In this document: piece after piece, positions 1-5,590 of the stretch
How the letters are laid out: every line of letters begins with the position of its first letter
Numbering within the stretch: the stretch's first letter is position 1
Assembly: GCA_043718505.1 (NCBI GenBank)
Contig: JAYSVN010000012.1
Span: forward strand, 1 to 6,867
Source of the DNA: JAGOSA01 sp043718505
GTDB lineage: Bacteria > Patescibacteriota > Minisyncoccia > Phycocordibacterales > UBA9973
DNA: 6,867 nt
Direction: 5' to 3'
Made by a program: the position numbers and the translations under genes
The notes under the pieces: generated by a model
The model's input: only the letters and a program-made list of their open reading frames with translations
What the model was told of the DNA's origin: nothing
Databases searched by the model: none

Positions 1-1199
1 GAAGGCTGATTTGTATTACCGCTGTCGCCGCTTGATGGTTCCCAATACATGAGCAACGTTTTATTGGCTGCTTTAAGAGACGCAGAAAGCCAGCTAGGGA
101 ATTCACCGTTTTGACCCCAGCCAATGAAGACTGCACGGATTGTGGTTGCCTTACCGGCTAGACTTTCAAAGGCTGTCATACCTGCCGGACTGCCAGTGGG
201 TACATAAGCTCCCCAGGCGATTTTACCGCCATTTGTAGGGGCAGGAGTCGGTGTTGGCGCAACAACCGGTGGAGTAACGACTACAGGTGGGGTAACCACT
301 ACAGGCGGAGTAATGACTGGTGGAGTCACAACTGGCGGGGTCGTTGTTGTGACTGGAGGAGTAACCTTGGGTGGAGTAGTTGTGGTAGCTGGCGGCGTAG
401 TCGTTACTGGGGGAGGTGTTGTAGTTGCAGGAGGCTTTGTCGTCTGTCCCCATGTTGAAGTTGGTTTCCATTGCGTAACTTTCGGAGTCGTAGTTGCAGA
501 TTGAGTACCGGCAATTACGCCGTTTGTTTCAGCAGGAATAACAATATTGTTTGGCAACGGAGGCTGTGTTGTTGATGGCGCAGGAACATTTACGCTGTTC
601 GAAGTGGAACTGTTCGTATTAGGATTATTATAAGTAGTTATTGGCTTCGGCTGAGTAACTTTATTTGTAGGTGTTGTTTTCTTTGGAATAATTTTTTGAA
701 CAATACTGCCGGTAGTAGTTTTTGGACTAACGTTACTATTGGTACTGTCGCTATCAGAATTTTCTGCTAATTCTTCAATACAACCTGGAATTACCATTGA
801 AGTCACATTCGAAGCCAATGATTCACCACTTTCGGACATTGCTGTTATACGATACATAATAGTAGTTTCATCTTTTGAAATTACAGCCGAATCGTAAACA
901 GATAGATCAGACGTATTGGCGACTGCAATCCAAAGACTAGTTAATGAATCCTCTTTTTCAACACTATATTTAGTAGCAGGGGAATATGCAGTCTCGTATG
1001 GGGTCCAGGAAATAGGAATAGCGACCAGGCCGTCAGTACAAATGACTGCTTGTTCCATGCGGATTATCTCCGTACCAAAATCACTTATGGTATCGATTGA
1101 ATCTGCGCTTGAAATAGGTTTTTTTATAACTGAGAAGGCGCCAATTGCAATACATAGGACTACAAAACCGGCGAGCGACAATAAAATTTTCTTTTTCAC
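1..1199 (-). CDS. Membrane-anchored surface protein with FN3-like domain, Thr/Pro linker and GH26-like glycoside hydrolase domain (C-terminus cut by window edge)
   Basis: The frame is open from a GTG at 1199-1197 to the left edge, giving 399 codons without a stop. Residues 2-4 are Lys, followed by a hydrophobic segment at about 5-24: a signal anchor or signal peptide. It is not a lipobox, because Leu precedes Cys16. Residues about 50-140 resemble an FN3-like beta sandwich (ISW near 63, SLW near 88, MYRITA near 115, ending PGC), bracketed by Cys54 and Cys140, which may form a disulfide. Residues about 150-323 are a Ser/Thr/Asn/Pro-rich linker; from about 255 it becomes almost pure Thr/Pro/Val with repeated TPPV units and one PPP. 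From about 324 the sequence (IAWGAYVP, then IGWG near 354 and YWEP near 381) resembles the start of GH26 (beta-mannanase-like) domains. The catalytic glutamates lie beyond the window, so activity cannot be judged. The GTG start is favoured because it gives a clean signal sequence; there is no in-frame ATG upstream, and the nearest alternative is a TTG 36 bases earlier. The domain calls rest on motif memory. Confidence 0.8.
   Translation of the reverse strand, partial: MKKKILLSLAGFVVLCIAIGAFSVIKKPISSADSIDTISDFGTEIIRMEQAVICTDGLVAIPISWTPYETAYSPATKYSVEKEDSLTSLWIAVANTSDLSVYDSAVISKDETTIMYRITAMSESGESLASNVTSMVIPGCIEELAENSDSDSTNSNVSPKTTTGSIVQKIIPKKTTPTNKVTQPKPITTYNNPNTNSSTSNSVNVPAPSTTQPPLPNNIVIPAETNGVIAGTQSATTTPKVTQWKPTSTWGQTTKPPATTTPPPVTTTPPATTTTPPKVTPPVTTTTPPVVTPPVITPPVVVTPPVVVTPPVVAPTPTPAPTNGGKIAWGAYVPTGSPAGMTAFESLAGKATTIRAVFIGWGQNGEFPSWLSASLKAANKTLLMYWEPSSGDSGNTNQP
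231..437 (-). repeat. Thr/Pro/Val-rich low-complexity linker coding region
   Basis: This stretch encodes residues about 255-323 of the surface protein. It is a run of degenerate TTPP, TPPV and VVTPPV units, seen on the plus strand as repeated ggtgg/ggagt-type triplets. Such linkers usually space a catalytic domain away from the envelope. The PPP and dense PP motifs would be expected to need elongation factor P. The repeat makes length variation between strains likely. Confidence 0.85.
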
Positions 1200-1205
1200 T
1201 ATGTC

Positions 1206-1211
1206 TTTATA
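1206..1211 (-). promoter_or_regulatory. Candidate -10 element for a leaderless mRNA of the surface-protein gene
   Basis: On the minus strand TATAAA (5 of 6 to the sigma-70 -10 consensus) lies exactly 6 bases before the GTG start, so transcription would begin at or next to the start codon. A weak -35-like TTGCGC lies 18 bases upstream (about 1230-1235). No Shine-Dalgarno sequence is present. The same geometry occurs at proS on the other strand. A hexamer like this is common in AT-rich DNA, so this is tentative. Confidence 0.4.
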
Positions 1212-1406
1212 GCAAGCTTGGTGACTAACGCGCAACCGACTATTTTCATAACTTCTTATACCAGAAGGCTCAAATCCGGAATTTTTTTTAAAGTAAACTA
1301 TATCTAGGAATATGTCAATAGTCTTTTTGCCAAAAATCGGATCGGACTGTGTAATTTAAAATGACATTTTCGATCTGGCTCAGCTCATCAAATTTAGTAT
1401 TTTCCT

Positions 1407-1435
1407 TTGTAAATTCTTGCTTTTTACGGTATTAT
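1407..1435 (+). promoter_or_regulatory. Promoter of proS, predicted to give a leaderless transcript
   Basis: TTGTAA (1407-1412, 4 of 6 to -35 consensus) is separated by 17 bases from TATTAT (1430-1435, 5 of 6 to -10 consensus). Six bases follow before the ATG at 1442, so the usual start point, about 7 bases after the -10 element, falls on the A of the ATG. There is no room for a ribosome binding site. The position also argues against a longer N-terminus beginning at 1361, because that start would lie upstream of the promoter. Confidence 0.6.
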
Positions 1436-1441
1436 GCCCTT

Positions 1442-2725
1442 ATGCTGCAAAGTAAACTATTCACTAAGACCAAAAAGGAAGCACCGGCCGACGAAGTGGC
1501 CAAAAATGCTGAACTCTTAATCCGTGGGGGCTATATATATAAAGAAATGGCAGGTGTCTATGCATATTTGCCACTTGGCTTGCGTGTTATGTCGAAAATT
1601 ATTCAAATTATTCGAGAGGAAATGAATGCTATTGGTGGTCAGGAAGTTACACTGACTGCTCTCCAGGAGAAGGCTACCTGGGAGCCGACGAATCAATGGG
1701 ATGATGCTGAGGTTGATATTTGGTTTAAGACTAAGCTCAAAAATGAAACCGAGCTCGGCCTGGCTGTTACTCATGAAGCTGCAATGACAAAAATGCTCAA
1801 AGGCTTCGTACAGTCGTATCGCGATTTACCGCAACTGATTTATCAGTTCCAGACAAAGTTTAGAAATGAAGCTCGTGCTAAGAGCGGTATTATGCGTACC
1901 CGAGAGTTTATTATGAAAGACCTCTATTCTTTTGATGTTGATGAAAAATCTCATTTGGAATTTTATGAAAAAGCCAAAGCTGCCTACAAGAAAATTTTTC
2001 AACGTGCAGGTATCGGACATGTCACATATCTTACCTATGCATCCGGCGGTATGTTCGCGCCTTTTTCTCATGAATTTCAAACAGTAACCAGCACCGGCGA
2101 GGATACAATATTTGTTGATGAAGAAAAAGGTATTGCAGTAAACAAAGAAGTAAATAACGATGAAGTTCTCTCCAAACTTGGTCTTTCCAAAGATTCACTT
2201 GTAGAGAAAAAAGCCGTGGAAGTTGGTAATATTTTTACGCTCGGTACTCGTTTTTCTGATGCGCTTGGTCTGACATTCCAAACTGAAGCCGGCGACAGTA
2301 AATCTGTTTTTATGGGTTCTTATGGCATTGGCCCTGGCCGCCTTATGGGCACGATCGTTGAAGTTTTAGCTGATGATAAAGGTATTATTTGGCCTGAGGA
2401 AGTTGCACCATTTAAAGTACATATTTTGACGCTTGGAGTTACGGGCGACGCAGCAAAGGACTCGGGCAGTAGTGTTATGAGCAAAGCTACTGAGCTTTAT
2501 GACATGCTTGAGAAAAATGACGTTGAAGTTTTGTTTGATGATCGTGAAGGTCTTTCAGCCGGAGAAAAATTCGCCGATTCAGATTTACTCGGCCTGCCAT
2601 ATCGCGTGGTAGTATCAGAACGCAGTTTGAAAGAAGGCGGCTACGAAATCAAGCGCCGAACAGAGGAAAAAGGTAAAATAGTAAGTAGCGACGAAGTTCT
2701 TAAAGAAATTAGTAAATCTTTGTAA
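1442..2725 (+). CDS. proS: Prolyl-tRNA synthetase, short form without INS editing domain
   Basis: This class II aminoacyl-tRNA synthetase (427 aa) activates proline with ATP and charges tRNA-Pro in the cytoplasm. The start at 1442 gives the family-typical N-terminus (MLQSKLFTKT, then LLIRGGYIYKEMAGVYAYLPLGLRV). Residues 110-112 are Thr-His-Glu, the TxE proline-binding signature, although the usual following Glu is Ala113. Motif 2 spans about 136-163, with Arg141 in FRNEAR. An SHEF element sits at 209-212. Motif 3 is GSYGIGPGR at 292-300. The anticodon-binding domain runs from about 325 to 427 and includes DDR near 366-368 and GEKFADSDLLGLP near 374-386. Only about 130 residues separate motifs 2 and 3, so the roughly 180-residue INS editing domain of the E. 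coli-type enzyme is absent, as in alphaproteobacterial and mitochondrial-type enzymes. Ala-tRNA-Pro clearance would then need a free-standing hydrolase of the YbaK/ProXp type, which is not in this window. An in-frame upstream ATG at 1361 adds 27 residues that do not look like ProRS and was rejected. Confidence 0.97.
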   Translation: MLQSKLFTKTKKEAPADEVAKNAELLIRGGYIYKEMAGVYAYLPLGLRVMSKIIQIIREEMNAIGGQEVTLTALQEKATWEPTNQWDDAEVDIWFKTKLKNETELGLAVTHEAAMTKMLKGFVQSYRDLPQLIYQFQTKFRNEARAKSGIMRTREFIMKDLYSFDVDEKSHLEFYEKAKAAYKKIFQRAGIGHVTYLTYASGGMFAPFSHEFQTVTSTGEDTIFVDEEKGIAVNKEVNNDEVLSKLGLSKDSLVEKKAVEVGNIFTLGTRFSDALGLTFQTEAGDSKSVFMGSYGIGPGRLMGTIVEVLADDKGIIWPEEVAPFKVHILTLGVTGDAAKDSGSSVMSKATELYDMLEKNDVEVLFDDREGLSAGEKFADSDLLGLPYRVVVSERSLKEGGYEIKRRTEEKGKIVSSDEVLKEISKSL

Positions 2726-2729
2726 AGAT

Positions 2730-2860
2730 AAATATACGCACGTAATAAAATGTGCTTTTCGAGTCACCGGCGTCTTTTTCTGCTGAAAAAGCGCCTTCTT
2801 CTCCCGCCGACGCGGTCCGAAAATGCCTCGAAAAGCACATTTCACCACGCGCATTTATAT
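2730..2860. repeat. Large imperfect inverted repeat between proS and mreB
   Basis: The arms 2748-2763 and 2827-2842 are perfect 16-base inverted copies (aaatgtgcttttcgag and its complement). Complementarity continues outward, imperfectly, to about 2730 and 2860. Positions 2747/2843, 2745/2845, 2744/2846, 2740/2850 and 2737/2853 are all A-C oppositions in plus-strand RNA, which would be G-U wobble pairs in minus-strand RNA. The 63-base centre contains a second hairpin. The element fills nearly all of the proS-mreB gap and its right end reaches the mreB start codon. It could be a MITE-like or REP-like palindromic element, the footprint of an insertion, or a structured RNA. No transposase and no clear target-site duplication were seen. 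Confidence 0.8.
2769..2795 (+). terminator. GC-capped hairpin inside the inverted repeat, possible weak proS terminator or attenuator
   Basis: GGCG (2769-2772), a bulged T, and CTTTTTC (2774-2780) pair with GAAAAAG (2785-2791) and CGCC (2792-2795) around a TGCT loop, an 11-base-pair stem. The plus strand continues ttcttctccc, which is pyrimidine-rich but not a proper U tract. If it acts on transcription it would be a leaky terminator or processing site between proS and mreB. It may equally be only the core of the surrounding palindromic element. Confidence 0.4.
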
Positions 2861-3905
2861 GTTTAATAAACTCTATAACTCATTTTCAAATGACATCGGC
2901 ATAGACCTGGGTACGGCAAATACCCTGGTTTATTTGCGCGGCCATGGCATCGTAATTAACGAGCCGTCAGTGGTTGCAGTCAATCACAAGACCGGGCAAA
3001 TTGTCGCAGTCGGTATGGAGGCAAAACAAATGCTTGGCCGAACACCGCCGCACATCCGCGCTGTCAGACCAATTGTTGACGGTGTTATTTCCGATTTCGA
3101 AGTGACCGAAGAAATGCTGGCTTATCTCATTAATAAAGCCGAAAAAATGTCGCGTAAATTTTTCCGTCCGCGCGTAGTTATTGGTGTGCCTTCCGGCATC
3201 ACAAATGTCGAAGGCCGAGCCGTATATGATGCAGCTCGCTCTGCTGGCGCACGCGAAGTGCACCTTGTTGAAGAACCAATGGCTGCGGCAATCGGCATTC
3301 GTTTGCCGGTCAAAGAACCGGTCGGTAGCATGATTGTAGATATTGGCGGAGGAACAACTGACATTGCGGTGATTTCACTTTCTGGAATCGTACGTTCGGT
3401 TAACCTCAAAATTGCCGGCGATAAATTTAATACTGATATTATTGCTTACCTTCGTGATGAATTTAAACTTTTGATCGGCGAGAAAACTGCGGAAAGTGTT
3501 AAAATTGCTATAGGTTCAGTCGCTCCCGGGGAGCCGATGGAAGCTGAAGTGCGCGGACGCGATCTTGTTACCGGTTTGCCTCGTGAAGTTGTCATTACTG
3601 ATGCTGATGTTCGCGAAGCTATGGGCCAGTCTATTGTCTGCCTGATCGATGGTATTAAGGAAGTACTTGAAACCACACCACCGGAAATTCTTGGAGACAT
3701 TATGCATCGCGGTATTGTGCTTTCGGGCGGCGGTGCGCTTCTCCATGGACTTGATGTACTCCTTCAAAATATTCTAAAAATTCCTGTAACTATTACTGAA
3801 GATCCGCTTACTGCTGTTGCTCGCGGGGCCGGTATTGTTCTTGAAGATATTGATTATTACCAGGACGTTTTATTGCCAGACTATGACACGGAAAGGTCAA
3901 AATAA
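2859..3905 (+). CDS. mreB: Rod shape-determining actin homologue MreB
   Basis: This 348-aa protein has the normal MreB length. It forms membrane-associated ATP-dependent filaments on the inner face of the membrane that steer the cell-wall elongation machinery. The first phosphate motif is GIDLGTANT at 14-22. VEEPMAAAIG at 137-146 carries the expected catalytic Glu. The second phosphate motif is DIGGGTTD at 161-168. GEKTAE is at 207-212. The adenosine motif is GIVLSGGGALLHG at 285-297. The N-terminus MFNKLYNSFSND is short and hydrophobic/amphipathic, consistent with membrane attachment. The ATG at 2859 is chosen because it gives this family N-terminus. An in-frame ATG at 2823 would add 12 residues encoded entirely within the inverted repeat. 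No Shine-Dalgarno sequence precedes either start. No strong promoter is visible in the gap (only a weak TTGTAA at 2720-2725, 17 bases, TAATAA), so co-transcription with proS is possible. Confidence 0.97.
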   Translation: MFNKLYNSFSNDIGIDLGTANTLVYLRGHGIVINEPSVVAVNHKTGQIVAVGMEAKQMLGRTPPHIRAVRPIVDGVISDFEVTEEMLAYLINKAEKMSRKFFRPRVVIGVPSGITNVEGRAVYDAARSAGAREVHLVEEPMAAAIGIRLPVKEPVGSMIVDIGGGTTDIAVISLSGIVRSVNLKIAGDKFNTDIIAYLRDEFKLLIGEKTAESVKIAIGSVAPGEPMEAEVRGRDLVTGLPREVVITDADVREAMGQSIVCLIDGIKEVLETTPPEILGDIMHRGIVLSGGGALLHGLDVLLQNILKIPVTITEDPLTAVARGAGIVLEDIDYYQDVLLPDYDTERSK

Positions 3906-4698
3906 ATTTAAATCGTACAAGGATCGCAATGCCAGGATGTATCGCGTCCGGTTTTTTTCCGTGCTTACTATTTTGGCTATTGTTATTGGTATATTTTTTA
4001 TTGCCATTGGTCCCAAAAAAACTGCTTCTGCCGTCGCCAATATCGGTAATTCCATTTTCAGACTTAAGCGCTCCGTTGCTGAGGGACTAACTGAAGGTGC
4101 ACAACTTTCTGAATCAAAAAATACATTAATTAATCAGAAAAATGAACTTTTAAATACACTGAAAGAGCAGGAAGCTTCTATTGCAACACTTACGACGATC
4201 CAGGATGAAAACGCCAAACTTACTGAAATGCTGGCTCGCAAAAAAGAAACGACACAGTTAATCATGGCTCGTATTCTCGCCAAGCCGAATCAGTCTCCGT
4301 ACGATACGCTGGTGATTGATGCCGGTAGCGCTGAAGGTATGCGCTATGGTGCCAAAGTTTTTGCCCGCGGTGATATTCCAATTGGTACGATTGCGGAATC
4401 CGATACCCATGCGTCCAAAGTAAAATTATTTTCAACTTCCGGTGAAAAAACCAAAGCGGTTATTGTCGGCAAAGATATTTTTATTGATTTAGAAGGGCAG
4501 GGCGGAGGGACTTTCCAAACAACTTTGCCGCGTGATGTTGTGATTGAAAAGGGAACTGCTGTCGCAACTATTGATGATGGTAGTACGATTGCAATTATGG
4601 AGGAGACCCTGGCTGATTCTCGCGATCCGTTTCAGCGAATTTTATTTCGTTCGCCGGTAAATATTTTTGAGCTTAGGTTTGTGGGAGTGGAGAAATAA
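3883..4698 (+). CDS. mreC: Rod shape-determining protein MreC
   Basis: This is the elongasome scaffold protein that links MreB filaments to the periplasmic or extracytoplasmic synthetic enzymes (271 aa). The N-terminal about 23 residues are basic and cytoplasmic, and one transmembrane helix spans about 24-43. A coiled-coil-like segment, rich in Glu, Lys, Leu and Asn, runs from about 60 to 120. The C-terminal beta domain (about 125-271) shows the family pattern SPYDTLVIDAGSAEGMRYG at about 138-156, then IPIGTI near 165-170. The ATG at 3883 lies inside mreB and overlaps its end by 23 bases, indicating translational coupling. A second candidate, Met19 at 3937, would remove the overlap but also most of the basic N-terminus; an AGG abuts it too closely to serve as a ribosome binding site. 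A longer frame from 3817 overlaps mreB deeply and adds residues unlike MreC. No mreD follows: the transcript ends at the hairpin immediately downstream. Confidence 0.93.
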   Translation: MTRKGQNKFKSYKDRNARMYRVRFFSVLTILAIVIGIFFIAIGPKKTASAVANIGNSIFRLKRSVAEGLTEGAQLSESKNTLINQKNELLNTLKEQEASIATLTTIQDENAKLTEMLARKKETTQLIMARILAKPNQSPYDTLVIDAGSAEGMRYGAKVFARGDIPIGTIAESDTHASKVKLFSTSGEKTKAVIVGKDIFIDLEGQGGGTFQTTLPRDVVIEKGTAVATIDDGSTIAIMEETLADSRDPFQRILFRSPVNIFELRFVGVEK

Positions 4699-4727
4699 AA
4701 AAACGACTCAATAATCCGAGTCGTTTT
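4697..4727. terminator. Bidirectional intrinsic terminator between mreC and the convergent membrane-protein gene
   Basis: A perfect 10-base-pair stem (aaaacgactc at 4700-4709 with gagtcgtttt at 4718-4727) encloses an 8-base loop. Read on the plus strand it ends in four U after the CG-containing stem. Read on the minus strand it ends in seven U, because the A run continues through 4697 and uses the last two bases of the mreC stop codon. It can therefore stop both converging transcripts and should be stronger for the minus-strand gene. Confidence 0.87.
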
Positions 4728-4734
4728 CACCTAA

Positions 4735-5433
4735 TCAATATTTATTTTCAGTTAATCTATTTTCACTGTTGATAGTCATAAGAAAGATTTTAAAAAACTT
4801 TGAAATACTTTCAACAGTAAGCCTGCAGATAAATCCCAGAGTTAAACCAATTACCATTGGAAGCGTTTTTATGAATCCCAATTTAATATACTGTGCGGAA
4901 AGCACCATATACTTTTCAGTTGTATTTGACTCCCACGAGTAGCTCGTTTCGAAATCTAATATAGTTTTCAAGAACTCTGCACCCATTCCTATAAGAATGT
5001 ACATTCCTAATGCCATCATCATCGCTGTTATTCCCACCGAGAGAGGACCATTAAAACCGGAAGCAATGGGATCAATGAAAGCACTCAATACACATGGGCC
5101 AACGAAGAAAAACATTGAAACTGCATTCATGCAGAATACAACAGTTTTTGCTTCGTGTTTACATGAAATCTTCAAGCTTCCACCATGAGGTTCTTGACCA
5201 GTAAATTCATTCTGGTTTATACAGTATGTATACCAGAGTAATGTAATCGGAGCTAACAAAATATACCACCAGTATGAAACTTCGAAAGGTAAAGGTATTT
5301 GCCAGCTCGGTTCCCATATCGTGAGTGTTTTTTGAACTGGCAACTTATCAAGATATGATAAGACACTCAAGTAGATTACATAGACTACACTTACGAGTAT
5401 CGTAAGGACAGTAGCTAATTTAACTTTTTTCAT
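4735..5433 (-). CDS. Unrecognised integral membrane protein with about five transmembrane helices
   Basis: I do not recognise a family for this 232-aa protein. Hydrophobic segments suitable for membrane helices lie at about 7-27, 54-71, 98-120, 131-153 and 186-206. Between helices 1 and 2 is a Trp/Pro-rich loop (IWEPSWQIPLPFEVSYWW, 39-56), and between helices 2 and 3 a polar loop with His83, Cys91 and His93. The C-terminal tail is polar and rich in Asn, Glu and Lys. The first residues (MKKVK) are basic, giving an inside N-terminus by the positive-inside rule. The ATG at 5433 has no Shine-Dalgarno sequence. It has its own promoter upstream and the shared terminator downstream, so it appears to be a single-gene transcript independent of its neighbours. 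It ends in TGA. The clear promoter and terminator and the regular hydrophobic pattern support a real gene; the function is unknown. Confidence 0.85.
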   Translation of the reverse strand: MKKVKLATVLTILVSVVYVIYLSVLSYLDKLPVQKTLTIWEPSWQIPLPFEVSYWWYILLAPITLLWYTYCINQNEFTGQEPHGGSLKISCKHEAKTVVFCMNAVSMFFFVGPCVLSAFIDPIASGFNGPLSVGITAMMMALGMYILIGMGAEFLKTILDFETSYSWESNTTEKYMVLSAQYIKLGFIKTLPMVIGLTLGFICRLTVESISKFFKIFLMTINSENRLTENKY

Positions 5434-5503
5434 ATTTCTAATTTGTTTTTAATGAGCCTACTCTCTTTGATTCTGCTTTTCGGCATCCGCAGTATTCCTC
5501 TAT

Positions 5504-5532
5504 ATTGTATCATATATTATGATAGTTGTCAA
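5504..5532 (-). promoter_or_regulatory. Near-consensus sigma-70-type promoter of the membrane-protein gene
   Basis: On the minus strand TTGACA (5527-5532, perfect) is separated by 17 bases from TACAAT (5504-5509, 5 of 6). Transcription should start near 5497, giving an untranslated leader of about 64 bases before the ATG at 5433. This is the strongest promoter match seen in the window. It lies directly behind the terminator of the upstream gene, so the gene is insulated from the preceding transcript. Confidence 0.75.
5508..5524. promoter_or_regulatory. Operator-like dyad within the promoter spacer
   Basis: tatcat (5508-5513) and atgata (5519-5524) form a perfect 6-base inverted repeat with a 5-base centre. 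It sits between the -35 and -10 hexamers and overlaps the first two bases of the -10 element, a position typical for a repressor site. It is made only of AT-rich sequence, so chance is a real possibility. No candidate regulator gene is in the window. Confidence 0.35.
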
Positions 5533-5538
5533 ATAGGT

Positions 5539-5568
5539 AAAAACAGCCCAAAATTATGAGCTGTTTTC
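5539..5568 (-). terminator. Intrinsic terminator after the acidic small-protein gene
   Basis: Read on the minus strand, aaaacagc (complement of 5560-5567) pairs with gctgttttt (complement of 5539-5547) around a 12-base loop, ending in five U. It lies 23 bases beyond the stop codon of the small acidic gene and only a few bases before the -35 of the next minus-strand gene, cleanly separating the two transcription units. Confidence 0.75.
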
Positions 5569-5590
5569 CAACTTGTAATGAATATTTTGA

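Noticed and set aside
223..471. Minus-strand Ser/Tyr/Asn-rich frame with an ATG
   Set aside because: It is a frame-shifted reading of the same linker. The true frame begins at the GTG at 1199 and continues into the GH26-like domain.
313..504. Plus-strand Gly/Val-rich reading frame
   Set aside because: It is the complement of the Thr/Pro-rich linker; the codons of TPPV units read backwards give GGV-type residues. The minus-strand frame continues as a coherent multidomain protein.
1290..1318. TTGACA (1313-1318, minus strand) with TACTTT 17 bases downstream as a promoter for the surface-protein gene
   Set aside because: The -35 is perfect but the -10 matches only 3 of 6. It remains an alternative to the leaderless model, but I did not find it strong enough to list.
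1361..1441. 27-residue N-terminal extension of ProS
   Set aside because: The added residues do not resemble ProRS, and the predicted promoter (1407-1435) lies inside them.
2615..2854. Minus-strand 79-residue frame overlapping the end of proS
   Set aside because: Most of it is antisense to the conserved anticodon-binding domain of ProS. Its similarity to the optional mreB extension (RKAHF on both strands) is caused by the inverted repeat.
3817..3882. Longer MreC N-terminus
   Set aside because: It would overlap mreB by 89 bases and add a hydrophobic stretch unlike MreC. The conserved MreC layout is complete from 3883.
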